Origin: Massilia sp. HP4
GTDB lineage: Bacteria > Pseudomonadota > Gammaproteobacteria > Burkholderiales > Burkholderiaceae_D
Assembly: GCF_005222695.1 (NCBI RefSeq)
Contig: NZ_STGG01000041.1
Location: 1-64,000 of the forward strand
Length of the DNA: 64,000 nt
Direction: 5' to 3'
The notes under the pieces are model-generated. The model saw nothing but the letters and a program-made list of their open reading frames with translations, did not search any database and was not told the origin of the DNA. The position numbers and the translations under genes are program-made. This document shows positions 44,181-51,420 of the stretch, piece by piece. Numbering within the stretch: position 1 is the first letter of the stretch; every line of letters starts with the position of its first letter.

Positions 44181-45005
44181 TCAGTACTGTGGACCGTCGA
44201 GCAGGAATTTCCCGCCCTGGTACATGGTGGTCACGTCATCCGCCGCCGGGAATTCGGAGGTATCCGGGAACAGGTGGGCGAACTTGCTCGAGCTGTCCTT
44301 CGGCTTGTAGCCCAGGTGCGACGCCAGGCGGTTGTCCCACCAGGTGCTGTCGTTGTCGGACTGGCCATACACGATGGTGTGGCCGACGCGCGGCGCGAAC
44401 AGCGAGCAGCGCAGCAGTTCGGTCAGGTCATCGTAGGACAGGAAGGTGCTCATCATGCGCTTGTTGGCCGGCTCCGGGAAGCTCGAACCGATGCGGATGC
44501 AGACGGTCTCGATGCCGAAGCGGTCGAAGTAATAGCGTCCCATCTGCTCGCCGAATACTTTCGACAGGCCATAGTAGCTGTCGGGACGGGTCGGCGAATT
44601 CGCGTCGAGCACCTCGGTGGTGCGGTGGTAGCCGATGGCGTGGTTCGAGCTGGCGAACACCACGCGCCGGGTGCCGGCCTTGTGCAGCGCCTCGTACAGG
44701 TTGGCCACGCCCAGTATGTTGGCCTGCATGATCGGTTCGAATGGCTTCTCGGTCGAGATGCCGCCGAAGTGCAGCACGGCGTCGACGCCTTCGAGCAGCT
44801 TGATCACCGCTTCCTTGTCGGCCAGGTCGCACTGGACCAGTTCTTCGCCCTCGCGCGCCTCGCCCAGGTCGGCCACGTCCGACAGGCGCACCACCTCGGC
44901 CCACGGCTTGATGCGGTCGCGCAGCACCTTGCCCAGGCCGCCGGCGGCGCCGGTCAGCAGGATACGCTTGAACGGCTTGCCAACCTTGTTCACACCTTCA
45001 GTCAT
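44181..45005 (-). CDS. udh: Uronate dehydrogenase
   Basis: The 274-residue short-chain NAD-dependent dehydrogenase has nucleotide-binding GAAGGLG (19-25), SSNHAIGYH and the catalytic Y145xxxK149 in YYGLSK, followed by RIGSSFPEP, typical of uronate dehydrogenases. It oxidises D-galacturonate (or glucuronate) to the aldaro-1,5-lactone, the entry step of oxidative uronate breakdown. It lies 25 bases downstream of garD. Together with the lactonase, garD, kdgD and KGSADH, all steps to 2-oxoglutarate are present in the window. Confidence 0.92.
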   Translation of the reverse strand: MTEGVNKVGKPFKRILLTGAAGGLGKVLRDRIKPWAEVVRLSDVADLGEAREGEELVQCDLADKEAVIKLLEGVDAVLHFGGISTEKPFEPIMQANILGVANLYEALHKAGTRRVVFASSNHAIGYHRTTEVLDANSPTRPDSYYGLSKVFGEQMGRYYFDRFGIETVCIRIGSSFPEPANKRMMSTFLSYDDLTELLRCSLFAPRVGHTIVYGQSDNDSTWWDNRLASHLGYKPKDSSSKFAHLFPDTSEFPAADDVTTMYQGGKFLLDGPQY

Positions 45006-45030
45006 ACCACCACTCCTCTATCTTTATTGT

Positions 45031-46572
45031 TTACGTCACCGGCGCCGGATTGAACAGCGCCAGCGAATTATGCAGTTTCCACTGCTCGGCCCAGGTGCGG
45101 CGGCCGCTGGCCACGTCGAGGATCAGGCGGAACAGCTCCCAGCCCACGTCCTCGATGCTCGCTTCGCCAGTGGCGATGCGTCCGGCGTCGACGTCCATCA
45201 GGTCGTGCCAGCGGCGCGCGAGGTCGGAACGGGTCGCCATCTTGATCACCGGGACCGCGGCCAGGCCGTATGGCGTGCCACGGCCGGTGGTGAAGATGTG
45301 GACGTTCATCCCGGCGGCCATCTGCAGCGTACCGCAAATGAAGTCGCTGGCCGGCGTTGCGGCGTAGATCAGGCCCTTCTGCGTGAGCTTGTCGCCGGGC
45401 GAGAGCACGCCGGTGATGGCCGTGCTGCCCGACTTGACGATCGATCCCATCGCCTTTTCGACGATATTGGACAGGCCGCCCTTCTTGTTCCCCGGCGTCG
45501 TGTTCGCGCTGCGGTCCACCCCGCCCCGCACCAGGTAGTCATCGTACCACTGCATCTCGCGCACCATGGCTTCGGCGATTTCGGGGGATGCGGCGCGCGC
45601 GGTCAATTGGTCGATGCCGTCGCGCACCTCGGTCACTTCGGAGAACATCACAGCGCCGCCGGCGCGCACGATCAGGTCGGTGGCGTAGCCCACCGCCGGG
45701 TTGGCGGTCACGCCCGAGAAGGCGTCGCTGCCGCCGCACTGCACGCCCACTACCAGGTCGGACGCGGGGCAGGTCTCGCGGCGGCGCGCATCCAGCTTCT
45801 GCAGGTGCCGCTCGGCGGTCGCCATCAGGTTGTCGATCATCGACATGAAGCCGACGTGCTGCGGGTCTTGCAGGGTCACCACCGACGGCTGGGCGGTGCC
45901 GATCGGGATCGAACCGGCGGGGAACAGGCGCGTTGGCGGCAGCTTTTCGCAGCCCAGGCTGACGACCATGACGTCGTCGCCGAAGTTCGGGTTCTTCGAC
46001 AGGTTGCGGATGGTGCGGATCGGGATGTCGGCGCCGGGCGCGTCGATCGCCACGCCGCAGCCATACACGTGCTCGAGAGAGACCACGTCGTCGACGTTCG
46101 GATAGCGCGGCAGCAGTTCGTCGCGGATGCGCTTGACGGCGTATTCGATCACGCCCGACACGCACTGCACGGTGCTGGTGATCGCCAGCAGGTTGCGGGT
46201 GCCTACCGAACCGTCTGCATTGCGATAGCCTTCGAAGGTATAGCCGTCGAGCGGCGGGAAATCGGTCACGGCGTGGGTGCCGATCGGGAGGTCTTCGAGC
46301 GAGCGCGCAGCCGGCATGTGAAGCACCTTCTCCGAGATCCAGCTGCCGCGCGGGATCGGTCCATTGGCATAGCCGATCACCACGCCGTAGCGGATCACCG
46401 GATCGTTGTCATGCAGGTCGCTCAGCGCGACCTTGTGCCCCTGCGGCACCCCTTCGACCAGCACCAGGCCGTCCTCCAGCACGGTGCCGGCGGGCAGGCC
46501 GCCATCGTTGGCGACGATCGCTACATTGTCGCTGGCCTGCATGCGGATGGTACGGGGGACGAGCTGGTTCAT
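45031..46572 (-). CDS. garD: Galactarate dehydratase
   Basis: The 513-residue protein begins at ATG 46572 with [19 protein letters not shown]. The UxaA/GarD family shows an N-terminal SAF-like domain (about 1-95) and a large C-terminal domain with [33 protein letters not shown] and [20 protein letters not shown]. It dehydrates galactarate to 5-keto-4-deoxy-glucarate, feeding KdgD. Galactarate fits better than altronate because there is no tagaturonate pathway gene in the window. First gene of the minus-strand operon, it shares its control region with the divergent GH105 operon. Confidence 0.92.
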   Translation of the reverse strand: MNQLVPRTIRMQASDNVAIVANDGGLPAGTVLEDGLVLVEGVPQGHKVALSDLHDNDPVIRYGVVIGYANGPIPRGSWISEKVLHMPAARSLEDLPIGTHAVTDFPPLDGYTFEGYRNADGSVGTRNLLAITSTVQCVSGVIEYAVKRIRDELLPRYPNVDDVVSLEHVYGCGVAIDAPGADIPIRTIRNLSKNPNFGDDVMVVSLGCEKLPPTRLFPAGSIPIGTAQPSVVTLQDPQHVGFMSMIDNLMATAERHLQKLDARRRETCPASDLVVGVQCGGSDAFSGVTANPAVGYATDLIVRAGGAVMFSEVTEVRDGIDQLTARAASPEIAEAMVREMQWYDDYLVRGGVDRSANTTPGNKKGGLSNIVEKAMGSIVKSGSTAITGVLSPGDKLTQKGLIYAATPASDFICGTLQMAAGMNVHIFTTGRGTPYGLAAVPVIKMATRSDLARRWHDLMDVDAGRIATGEASIEDVGWELFRLILDVASGRRTWAEQWKLHNSLALFNPAPVT

Positions 46573-46630
46573 GGTCTGCCTTGTCTGGAAGTTCTTTTTC
46601 AGTATGCCACACAAAAATCGAAAGTGGCTA

Positions 46631-46677
46631 GTCCACCTTGCGATTTTGGTCTGACCAAATTAGAATGGCCTGACCAA
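46631..46677 (+). promoter_or_regulatory. Operator-in-promoter module between garD and GH105 operons (site c)
   Basis: TTGCGA (-35, 46638-46643), a 17-base spacer and TAGAAT (-10, 46661-46666) drive the GH105 operon. The spacer holds the perfect palindrome TTGGTCTGACCAA (46646-46658). A second copy, TGGCCTGACCA (46666-46676), is centred 19 bases further. Being symmetric, the sites can also control garD on the other strand, for which I could not fix a promoter. GTCCACCTTGCG at 46631-46642 repeats the 36190-36201 sequence. Confidence 0.75.
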
Positions 46678-46736
46678 AAGAGCAGTACCTGAAGTTTAAG
46701 CAACACGGGTAACACAACAACGCCGATTGGAGACAA

Positions 46737-48134
46737 ATGAAACTGCACCTGCTGGCAGCCCTGTTGGGCTGCGCGCTCGCTTGCGGACCCGCCCTCGCCG
46801 AGGGCAAGTACCGCAATCCCGACAACACGAACCTGGGCGATCCGGGCGAAGGGACCTATCCGATCCCTTACAAGAAACCCGTGGTGGCCGAGGTCACCGC
46901 CCAACTGCAATCGATCCGGTCCTTCATGGACCGCGCCACTCCGACCCGCATCGTCAGCAAGCGCACCGGCCAGCCGATCGCCGACCTGAAAACCCCGAAC
47001 GCCGACGCCATCTTCGAGCGCAGTGCAGGCGACTACGGCATCCAGGTGTATGAGATGGGCGTCGTCCATTCGGGCCTGATGAAAGCCGCCCAGGTCACCG
47101 GCGACAACGGTTTCACCGGCATGACCCGCCGCCACTTCCAGTTCTTCAACGACACCCTCCCCTACTTCCGCGCCCAGGAACAGAAATTCAAGCTCGAACG
47201 CGGCAACAGCTTCTCGCGCTTCCTCGACCCGCGCTCGCTCGACGACACCGGCTCGATGTGCGCGGCCCTGATCCGCGCCCGCCTGTCCAAGGTCGGCCCC
47301 GACCTGACATCCATGATCGACACCTGCAGCGACTGGGTCGCCAAGCGCCAGTTCCGGCTGGAAGACGGCACCATGGCGCGCAAGCGTCCGCAGGAAGTCT
47401 CGCTGTGGGCCGACGATATGTATATGAGTATCCCGGCGCTGGCCGAGATGGGCCGCCTGACCGGAAAGCGCGAGCACTTCGACGACGCCGTCAATAATGT
47501 GCTGGGCATGTCGAGCCGCATGTTCAATCCGCAGCTGGGCCTGTACACCCACGGCTGGCACGCCAATCACCAGGATGCGCCACGCTTCTATTGGGCGCGC
47601 GCCAACGGCTGGGCGGTGCTGGCGATGTCCGACCTGCTCGACGTGCTGCCAAAGGACCATCCGGGCTACCCGAAAGTGATGGCCCAGCTGCGCGCCTCGT
47701 TGAAGGGTATCGCCGAGCTGCAAAGCGGCAGCGGCCTGTGGCACCAGATGCTCGACCGCAACGACTCCTACCTGGAAACCTCGGCCAGCGCCATGTTCAC
47801 CTATGTGTTCGCGCACGCGGTCAACGAAGGCTGGGTCAGCCCCACCACCTATGGCTCGATCGCGCAGACCGGCTGGAACGCACTATCGACCCGCATCAAT
47901 TCGCTGGGCCAGGTCGAAGGCACTTGCGTGGGCACGACCCTGGCCAGCGACATGGTCTATTACTACCATCGCCCGACCAGCGTCGACGCCCTGCACGGCT
48001 ACGGCCCGATGCTGATGGCCGGCGCCGAGATCATCCGCCTGGTGACCAACCCTGCCTTCGAGGTGCAGCACAAGGTACGCACCTACCACTACATGCCCAA
48101 GGGCGGCCAGACGGACTACCGCGAACACCACTGA
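46737..48134 (+). CDS. GH88/GH105 unsaturated (rhamno)galacturonyl hydrolase, secreted
   Basis: The 465-residue protein has a signal peptide (ends GPALAEG), so it acts outside the cytoplasm. The alpha6/alpha6-barrel motifs include LWADDMYMS (D226/D227, catalytic region), FYWARANGWAVLAM and YLETSASAMFTY, typical of GH105 (YesR/YteR). It removes the 4,5-unsaturated uronate left by pectate or rhamnogalacturonan lyases. First gene of a plus-strand operon with DUF4861 and GH28, under the palindromic operator at 46646. GGAG precedes the ATG. Confidence 0.88.
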   Translation: MKLHLLAALLGCALACGPALAEGKYRNPDNTNLGDPGEGTYPIPYKKPVVAEVTAQLQSIRSFMDRATPTRIVSKRTGQPIADLKTPNADAIFERSAGDYGIQVYEMGVVHSGLMKAAQVTGDNGFTGMTRRHFQFFNDTLPYFRAQEQKFKLERGNSFSRFLDPRSLDDTGSMCAALIRARLSKVGPDLTSMIDTCSDWVAKRQFRLEDGTMARKRPQEVSLWADDMYMSIPALAEMGRLTGKREHFDDAVNNVLGMSSRMFNPQLGLYTHGWHANHQDAPRFYWARANGWAVLAMSDLLDVLPKDHPGYPKVMAQLRASLKGIAELQSGSGLWHQMLDRNDSYLETSASAMFTYVFAHAVNEGWVSPTTYGSIAQTGWNALSTRINSLGQVEGTCVGTTLASDMVYYYHRPTSVDALHGYGPMLMAGAEIIRLVTNPAFEVQHKVRTYHYMPKGGQTDYREHH

Positions 48135-48144
48135 TCGGGGGAAT

Positions 48145-49371
48145 ATGATGAAACGACTCGTACTAGCAGCCATGCTCGGGGCGGCGCTGGCGCCAGCCCA
48201 GGCCCAGGACAAATTCGGAGTCCAGGTCCAGCACGACCTGGCGATCGCACGCCCATCCGAAACCATCTCTATCCCATGGAAGGACGTGAATGCGGCCATG
48301 CCGGGCGCGATGGTCCAGAAGATCGCGGTCAAGGATGCAGCGGGCCGGGTGCTGCCGCACCAGGTGACCAATGTGGCGCCGCAGGCCAAGGATCCGAAGA
48401 ACGAAGGCGCCGCCTACGGCGAGCTGCTGTTCCAGCACAGCTTCGCAGCCGGCGAGAAGAGCGCCAGCTTCACCGTCGAGCGCATCGACGGCGTGGCGCC
48501 GCCCTTCCCCATCAAGGCGTTCGCGCGCCAGGTGCCGGAGCGCCTGGACGACTTCGCATGGGAGAACGACAAGGTCGCGCACCGCACCTACGGCCCGGCC
48601 CTCGCGGCCCCGGCGCCCGCGGGCGTGGTCAAGGAAGTGCTGGTGACCAGCGGCCTGGATATCTGGTTCAAGCGGGTCGACTACCCGATCGTCGACCGCT
48701 GGTACAACAAGGGCCATGACCATTACCACAAGGACCAGGGTGAAGGCATGGACATGTACAACGTCGGCAAGTCGCGCGGCGCCGGCGGCACCGGCATCTG
48801 GGACGGCAAGACGCTGTACACGGGCGTGAACTACGCCAGCTACAAAATCCTGGCCAATGGCCCGATCCGCGCCATCTTCGAATTGCATTACGCCCCGTGG
48901 GACGCGGGCGGGCGCCAGGTCAGCGAAGTCAAGCGCTTCACGGTCGACGCCGGCCACTGGCTCGACCGCATCGACAGCACGTTTACCACGACCAGTGGCG
49001 CGGGTGTGGACAATTCGGCCCCGCTCACGGTGGCCGTGGGCCTGAACAAGACGCCGGCCGACAAGGGCCAGGACGCGAAGATCGGGGTCGGCCGCGACGG
49101 CAAGGTGCTGCTGCAATGGGTCGAGCAGAAGACCAACGACGCCTTCGGCACCGCGATCGTGCTGCCGGGCGCCGAAGGCTTCGCCCAGGACCAGCTCAAC
49201 GAACTGGTGTTCGCCAGGGCCACGCCGGGCAAGCCGCTACGCTATTACGCGGGCGCCGCCTGGAGCCGCGCCGGCGAGATCACCAGCCGAGCCCAGTGGG
49301 AGCGCCAGGCCCAGGACATCGCGGCGCGCGACGCCAGCCCGGTGCGCGTCACCGTCCAGGCGGTGAAATAA
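48145..49371 (+). CDS. DUF4861 secreted protein of the pectin operon
   Basis: The 408-residue protein has a signal peptide (ends PAQAQD). It is beta-rich, with GLDIWFKRVDYPIVDRWY, YHKDQGEGMDMYNVGKSRG and HWLDRIDSTF. These match what I know of DUF4861, a family repeatedly seen beside pectinases but without a settled activity. It begins 11 bases after GH105 and ends just before GH28, so it is cotranscribed with two uronate-releasing hydrolases. A role on unsaturated or modified uronate oligomers is inference. Confidence 0.7.
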   Translation: MMKRLVLAAMLGAALAPAQAQDKFGVQVQHDLAIARPSETISIPWKDVNAAMPGAMVQKIAVKDAAGRVLPHQVTNVAPQAKDPKNEGAAYGELLFQHSFAAGEKSASFTVERIDGVAPPFPIKAFARQVPERLDDFAWENDKVAHRTYGPALAAPAPAGVVKEVLVTSGLDIWFKRVDYPIVDRWYNKGHDHYHKDQGEGMDMYNVGKSRGAGGTGIWDGKTLYTGVNYASYKILANGPIRAIFELHYAPWDAGGRQVSEVKRFTVDAGHWLDRIDSTFTTTSGAGVDNSAPLTVAVGLNKTPADKGQDAKIGVGRDGKVLLQWVEQKTNDAFGTAIVLPGAEGFAQDQLNELVFARATPGKPLRYYAGAAWSRAGEITSRAQWERQAQDIAARDASPVRVTVQAVK

Positions 49372-49379
49372 GGATGCCG

Positions 49380-51248
49380 ATGAATTTTCAAGCAAAACGC
49401 CGCGCCCTGCTGCGCACGGTCCCAGCCGCGTCGCTGATGCTGGGTGGGGTCAAGAGCGCAGCGGCCGCAGGCCAGGCCGGCGCCCTGGCAACCGCCGGCG
49501 GTGCCGCCGTCGCGACTGCGAAGGTGGGCGACCCATGGCAGCGCGCCGCAGCCATCGTCGCCCGTTTCGCCACGCCCCTGACGTTCCGCGACGAGGACTT
49601 TCCGATCACCGCCCACGGCGCCAGGCCATGCACGCTGGTGAAAGTGAAGGGCCAGACCGAATCGCTGGTCGAGGGCACCCTCGACACGCCGGCGCCGGGC
49701 TCCCCGGACTGCTATCCGGCGATCGCCGCGGCGATTGCGTCCTGCCATGCCAAGGGCGGCGGCCGGGTCGTGATCCCCAAGGGCGAATGGTATTGCGCCG
49801 GCCCGATCGTGCTGCGCTCGAACGTGCACGTGCACCTGGCCGCCGGCGCCCGCGTGCACTTCGCCGCCAATCCGGCCCACTACGCGCGCCATGGCGACCA
49901 CGATTGCGGCAAGAACGGCAAGCTGGTGCTGTCGCGCTGGCAGGGCAACGACTGCCTGAACTACTCGCCGATGGTGTACGCGATCGACCAGACCAATATC
50001 GCCCTCACCGGCGAAGACTGGACCAGCATCCTCAACGGCCAGGGCGGCGTGCCGTTCGAGCCGGGCTTCGCCGACGGGCCGGAATGCTGGTGGGACTGGA
50101 AGGGCCGCGGCAAGCCGGTACGCAGGCGCACCGAGGTCCATGCCAATCCGCACAACCCGCCGCTCGACCAGGTCGTCCCCGGCATCGATGCGCGGCGCCA
50201 GGCGAGCATCCAGGGCGAGGGCGACCGCTGGCAGACCGATTCGCGTTACCTGCCGGCGCTGTCGGAAGCCGGCGTGCCAGTGGAGCGGCGCGTATTCGGC
50301 CACGGCCACTACCTGCGGCCCTGCATGATCGAACTGATCGGCTGCGACAAGGTGCTGCTGCAGGGCTACCAGGTGAATGCGGCGCCGTTCTGGCTGCACC
50401 ATCCGGTCAACTGCCGCGACCTCCTGATCCGGCGCGTCAATATGGAAAGCCTGGGACCGAACAGCGACGGCTTCGATCCGGAGGCGTGCGACGGCGTGCT
50501 GGTGGACGACTGCCTGTTCAACAATGGCGACGACTGCATCGCGATCAAGGCCGGCAAGAACCTCGATACCCGGCACGGGCCCACGCGCAATATCGTGATC
50601 CAGAACTGCGTGATGAACAGCGGCCATGGCGGCGTGACCCTGGGCAGCGAGATGGCCGGCGGTATCGAGTATGTCTTCGCCGAGAAGCTCGAGTTCCGCA
50701 ACATCCACTGGAAGGACGATCCGCTGAACACGGCGATCCGGCTCAAGACCAATATGAACCGGGGTGGCTTCCTGCGCCACCTGTACGTGCGCGACGTCAC
50801 CCTGCCCCACGGCGTGTCGGTCGAACCGATGCTGTACAAGCCGCTGCCCGGTGCGCACGAGATCAAGGTGCCGGTGGCCTCGAGCGCAGGCGCCATCGTC
50901 ACCATCGACTGCGACTACGTGCCCGGCGACGACACCATGCGCATCCGGCCGCCGCAGGTATCGGACATCGATATCCGCAATGTCCGGGCCAGCAATGTGG
51001 ATACCGGCAAGGGCAGTTTCTCGTGCTACCAGGCTTTCATGCTGCTGGGGCCCGTCGCATCGAGCTTCAACGGCAAGCCGGGTACCCCAATCCCGCCGAT
51101 CGCGCGCATTCGCATCAGCGATTCAGATTTCGGCACGCCAGCCAACACGACGCAACCGTGGTTCATTCACAACGCGGTCGACATCACGCTCGATAACGTC
51201 ACCATCGGCGGAAAACGCTACAAGCAGGTCTTGTCGACAAAGACCTGA
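49380..51248 (+). CDS. GH28 polygalacturonase (exo-type likely), secreted
   Basis: The 622-residue protein is preceded by AAGGA five bases before ATG 49380; another in-frame ATG at 49374 overlaps that site. The N-terminus (KRRALLRTVPAASLML) looks like a Tat or Sec signal. The right-handed helix shows the GH28 residues: D363 in NSDGFD, D384/D385 in NNGDDC, H416 in GHGG and R454/K456 in RLKTN. The long N-terminal part (about 250 extra residues) is typical of exo-polygalacturonases. It releases galacturonate from homogalacturonan. Last gene of the GH105 operon. Confidence 0.9.
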   Translation: MNFQAKRRALLRTVPAASLMLGGVKSAAAAGQAGALATAGGAAVATAKVGDPWQRAAAIVARFATPLTFRDEDFPITAHGARPCTLVKVKGQTESLVEGTLDTPAPGSPDCYPAIAAAIASCHAKGGGRVVIPKGEWYCAGPIVLRSNVHVHLAAGARVHFAANPAHYARHGDHDCGKNGKLVLSRWQGNDCLNYSPMVYAIDQTNIALTGEDWTSILNGQGGVPFEPGFADGPECWWDWKGRGKPVRRRTEVHANPHNPPLDQVVPGIDARRQASIQGEGDRWQTDSRYLPALSEAGVPVERRVFGHGHYLRPCMIELIGCDKVLLQGYQVNAAPFWLHHPVNCRDLLIRRVNMESLGPNSDGFDPEACDGVLVDDCLFNNGDDCIAIKAGKNLDTRHGPTRNIVIQNCVMNSGHGGVTLGSEMAGGIEYVFAEKLEFRNIHWKDDPLNTAIRLKTNMNRGGFLRHLYVRDVTLPHGVSVEPMLYKPLPGAHEIKVPVASSAGAIVTIDCDYVPGDDTMRIRPPQVSDIDIRNVRASNVDTGKGSFSCYQAFMLLGPVASSFNGKPGTPIPPIARIRISDSDFGTPANTTQPWFIHNAVDITLDNVTIGGKRYKQVLSTKT

Positions 51249-51257
51249 CTGATAACA

Positions 51258-51354
51258 GGTCAGGCCAGTTTAAAAATATTTTTTAATTGGTCTGACCAAA
51301 AACATAAAAGTTGACATAGAATTCAACAACTGGCCTGACCACTGGTCTGACCAA
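51258..51354 (+). promoter_or_regulatory. Cluster of four TGGTC-type palindromes before the TonB receptor gene (site d)
   Basis: GGTCAGGCCA (51258-51267), the perfect TTGGTCTGACCAA (51287-51299), TGGCCTGACCA (51331-51341) and TGGTCTGACCA (51343-51353) lie in the 172 bases between GH28 and the receptor gene. A consensus TTGACA is at 51311-51316, but no -10 stands at the right distance. TAGAAT occurs at 51317. The core promoter is therefore not fixed. A weak stem-loop (51244-51264) overlaps the GH28 stop. Confidence 0.7.
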
Positions 51355-51420
51355 ATAATCACAAAGTAGCGGCGGCGGACATGTTCATAGTCCACCGGAT
51401 CAAAAACGCATGGAGACAAG

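Noticed and set aside
46573..46640. A minus-strand promoter for garD
   Set aside because: Several weak hexamers are present but none with acceptable spacing, so I do not assign one although the gene must have a promoter here.
51244..51290. Rho-independent terminator after GH28
   Set aside because: A 6-bp stem followed at a distance by an AT-rich run is present, but the stem is part of an operator copy and overlaps the stop codon, so a separate terminator call is not justified.
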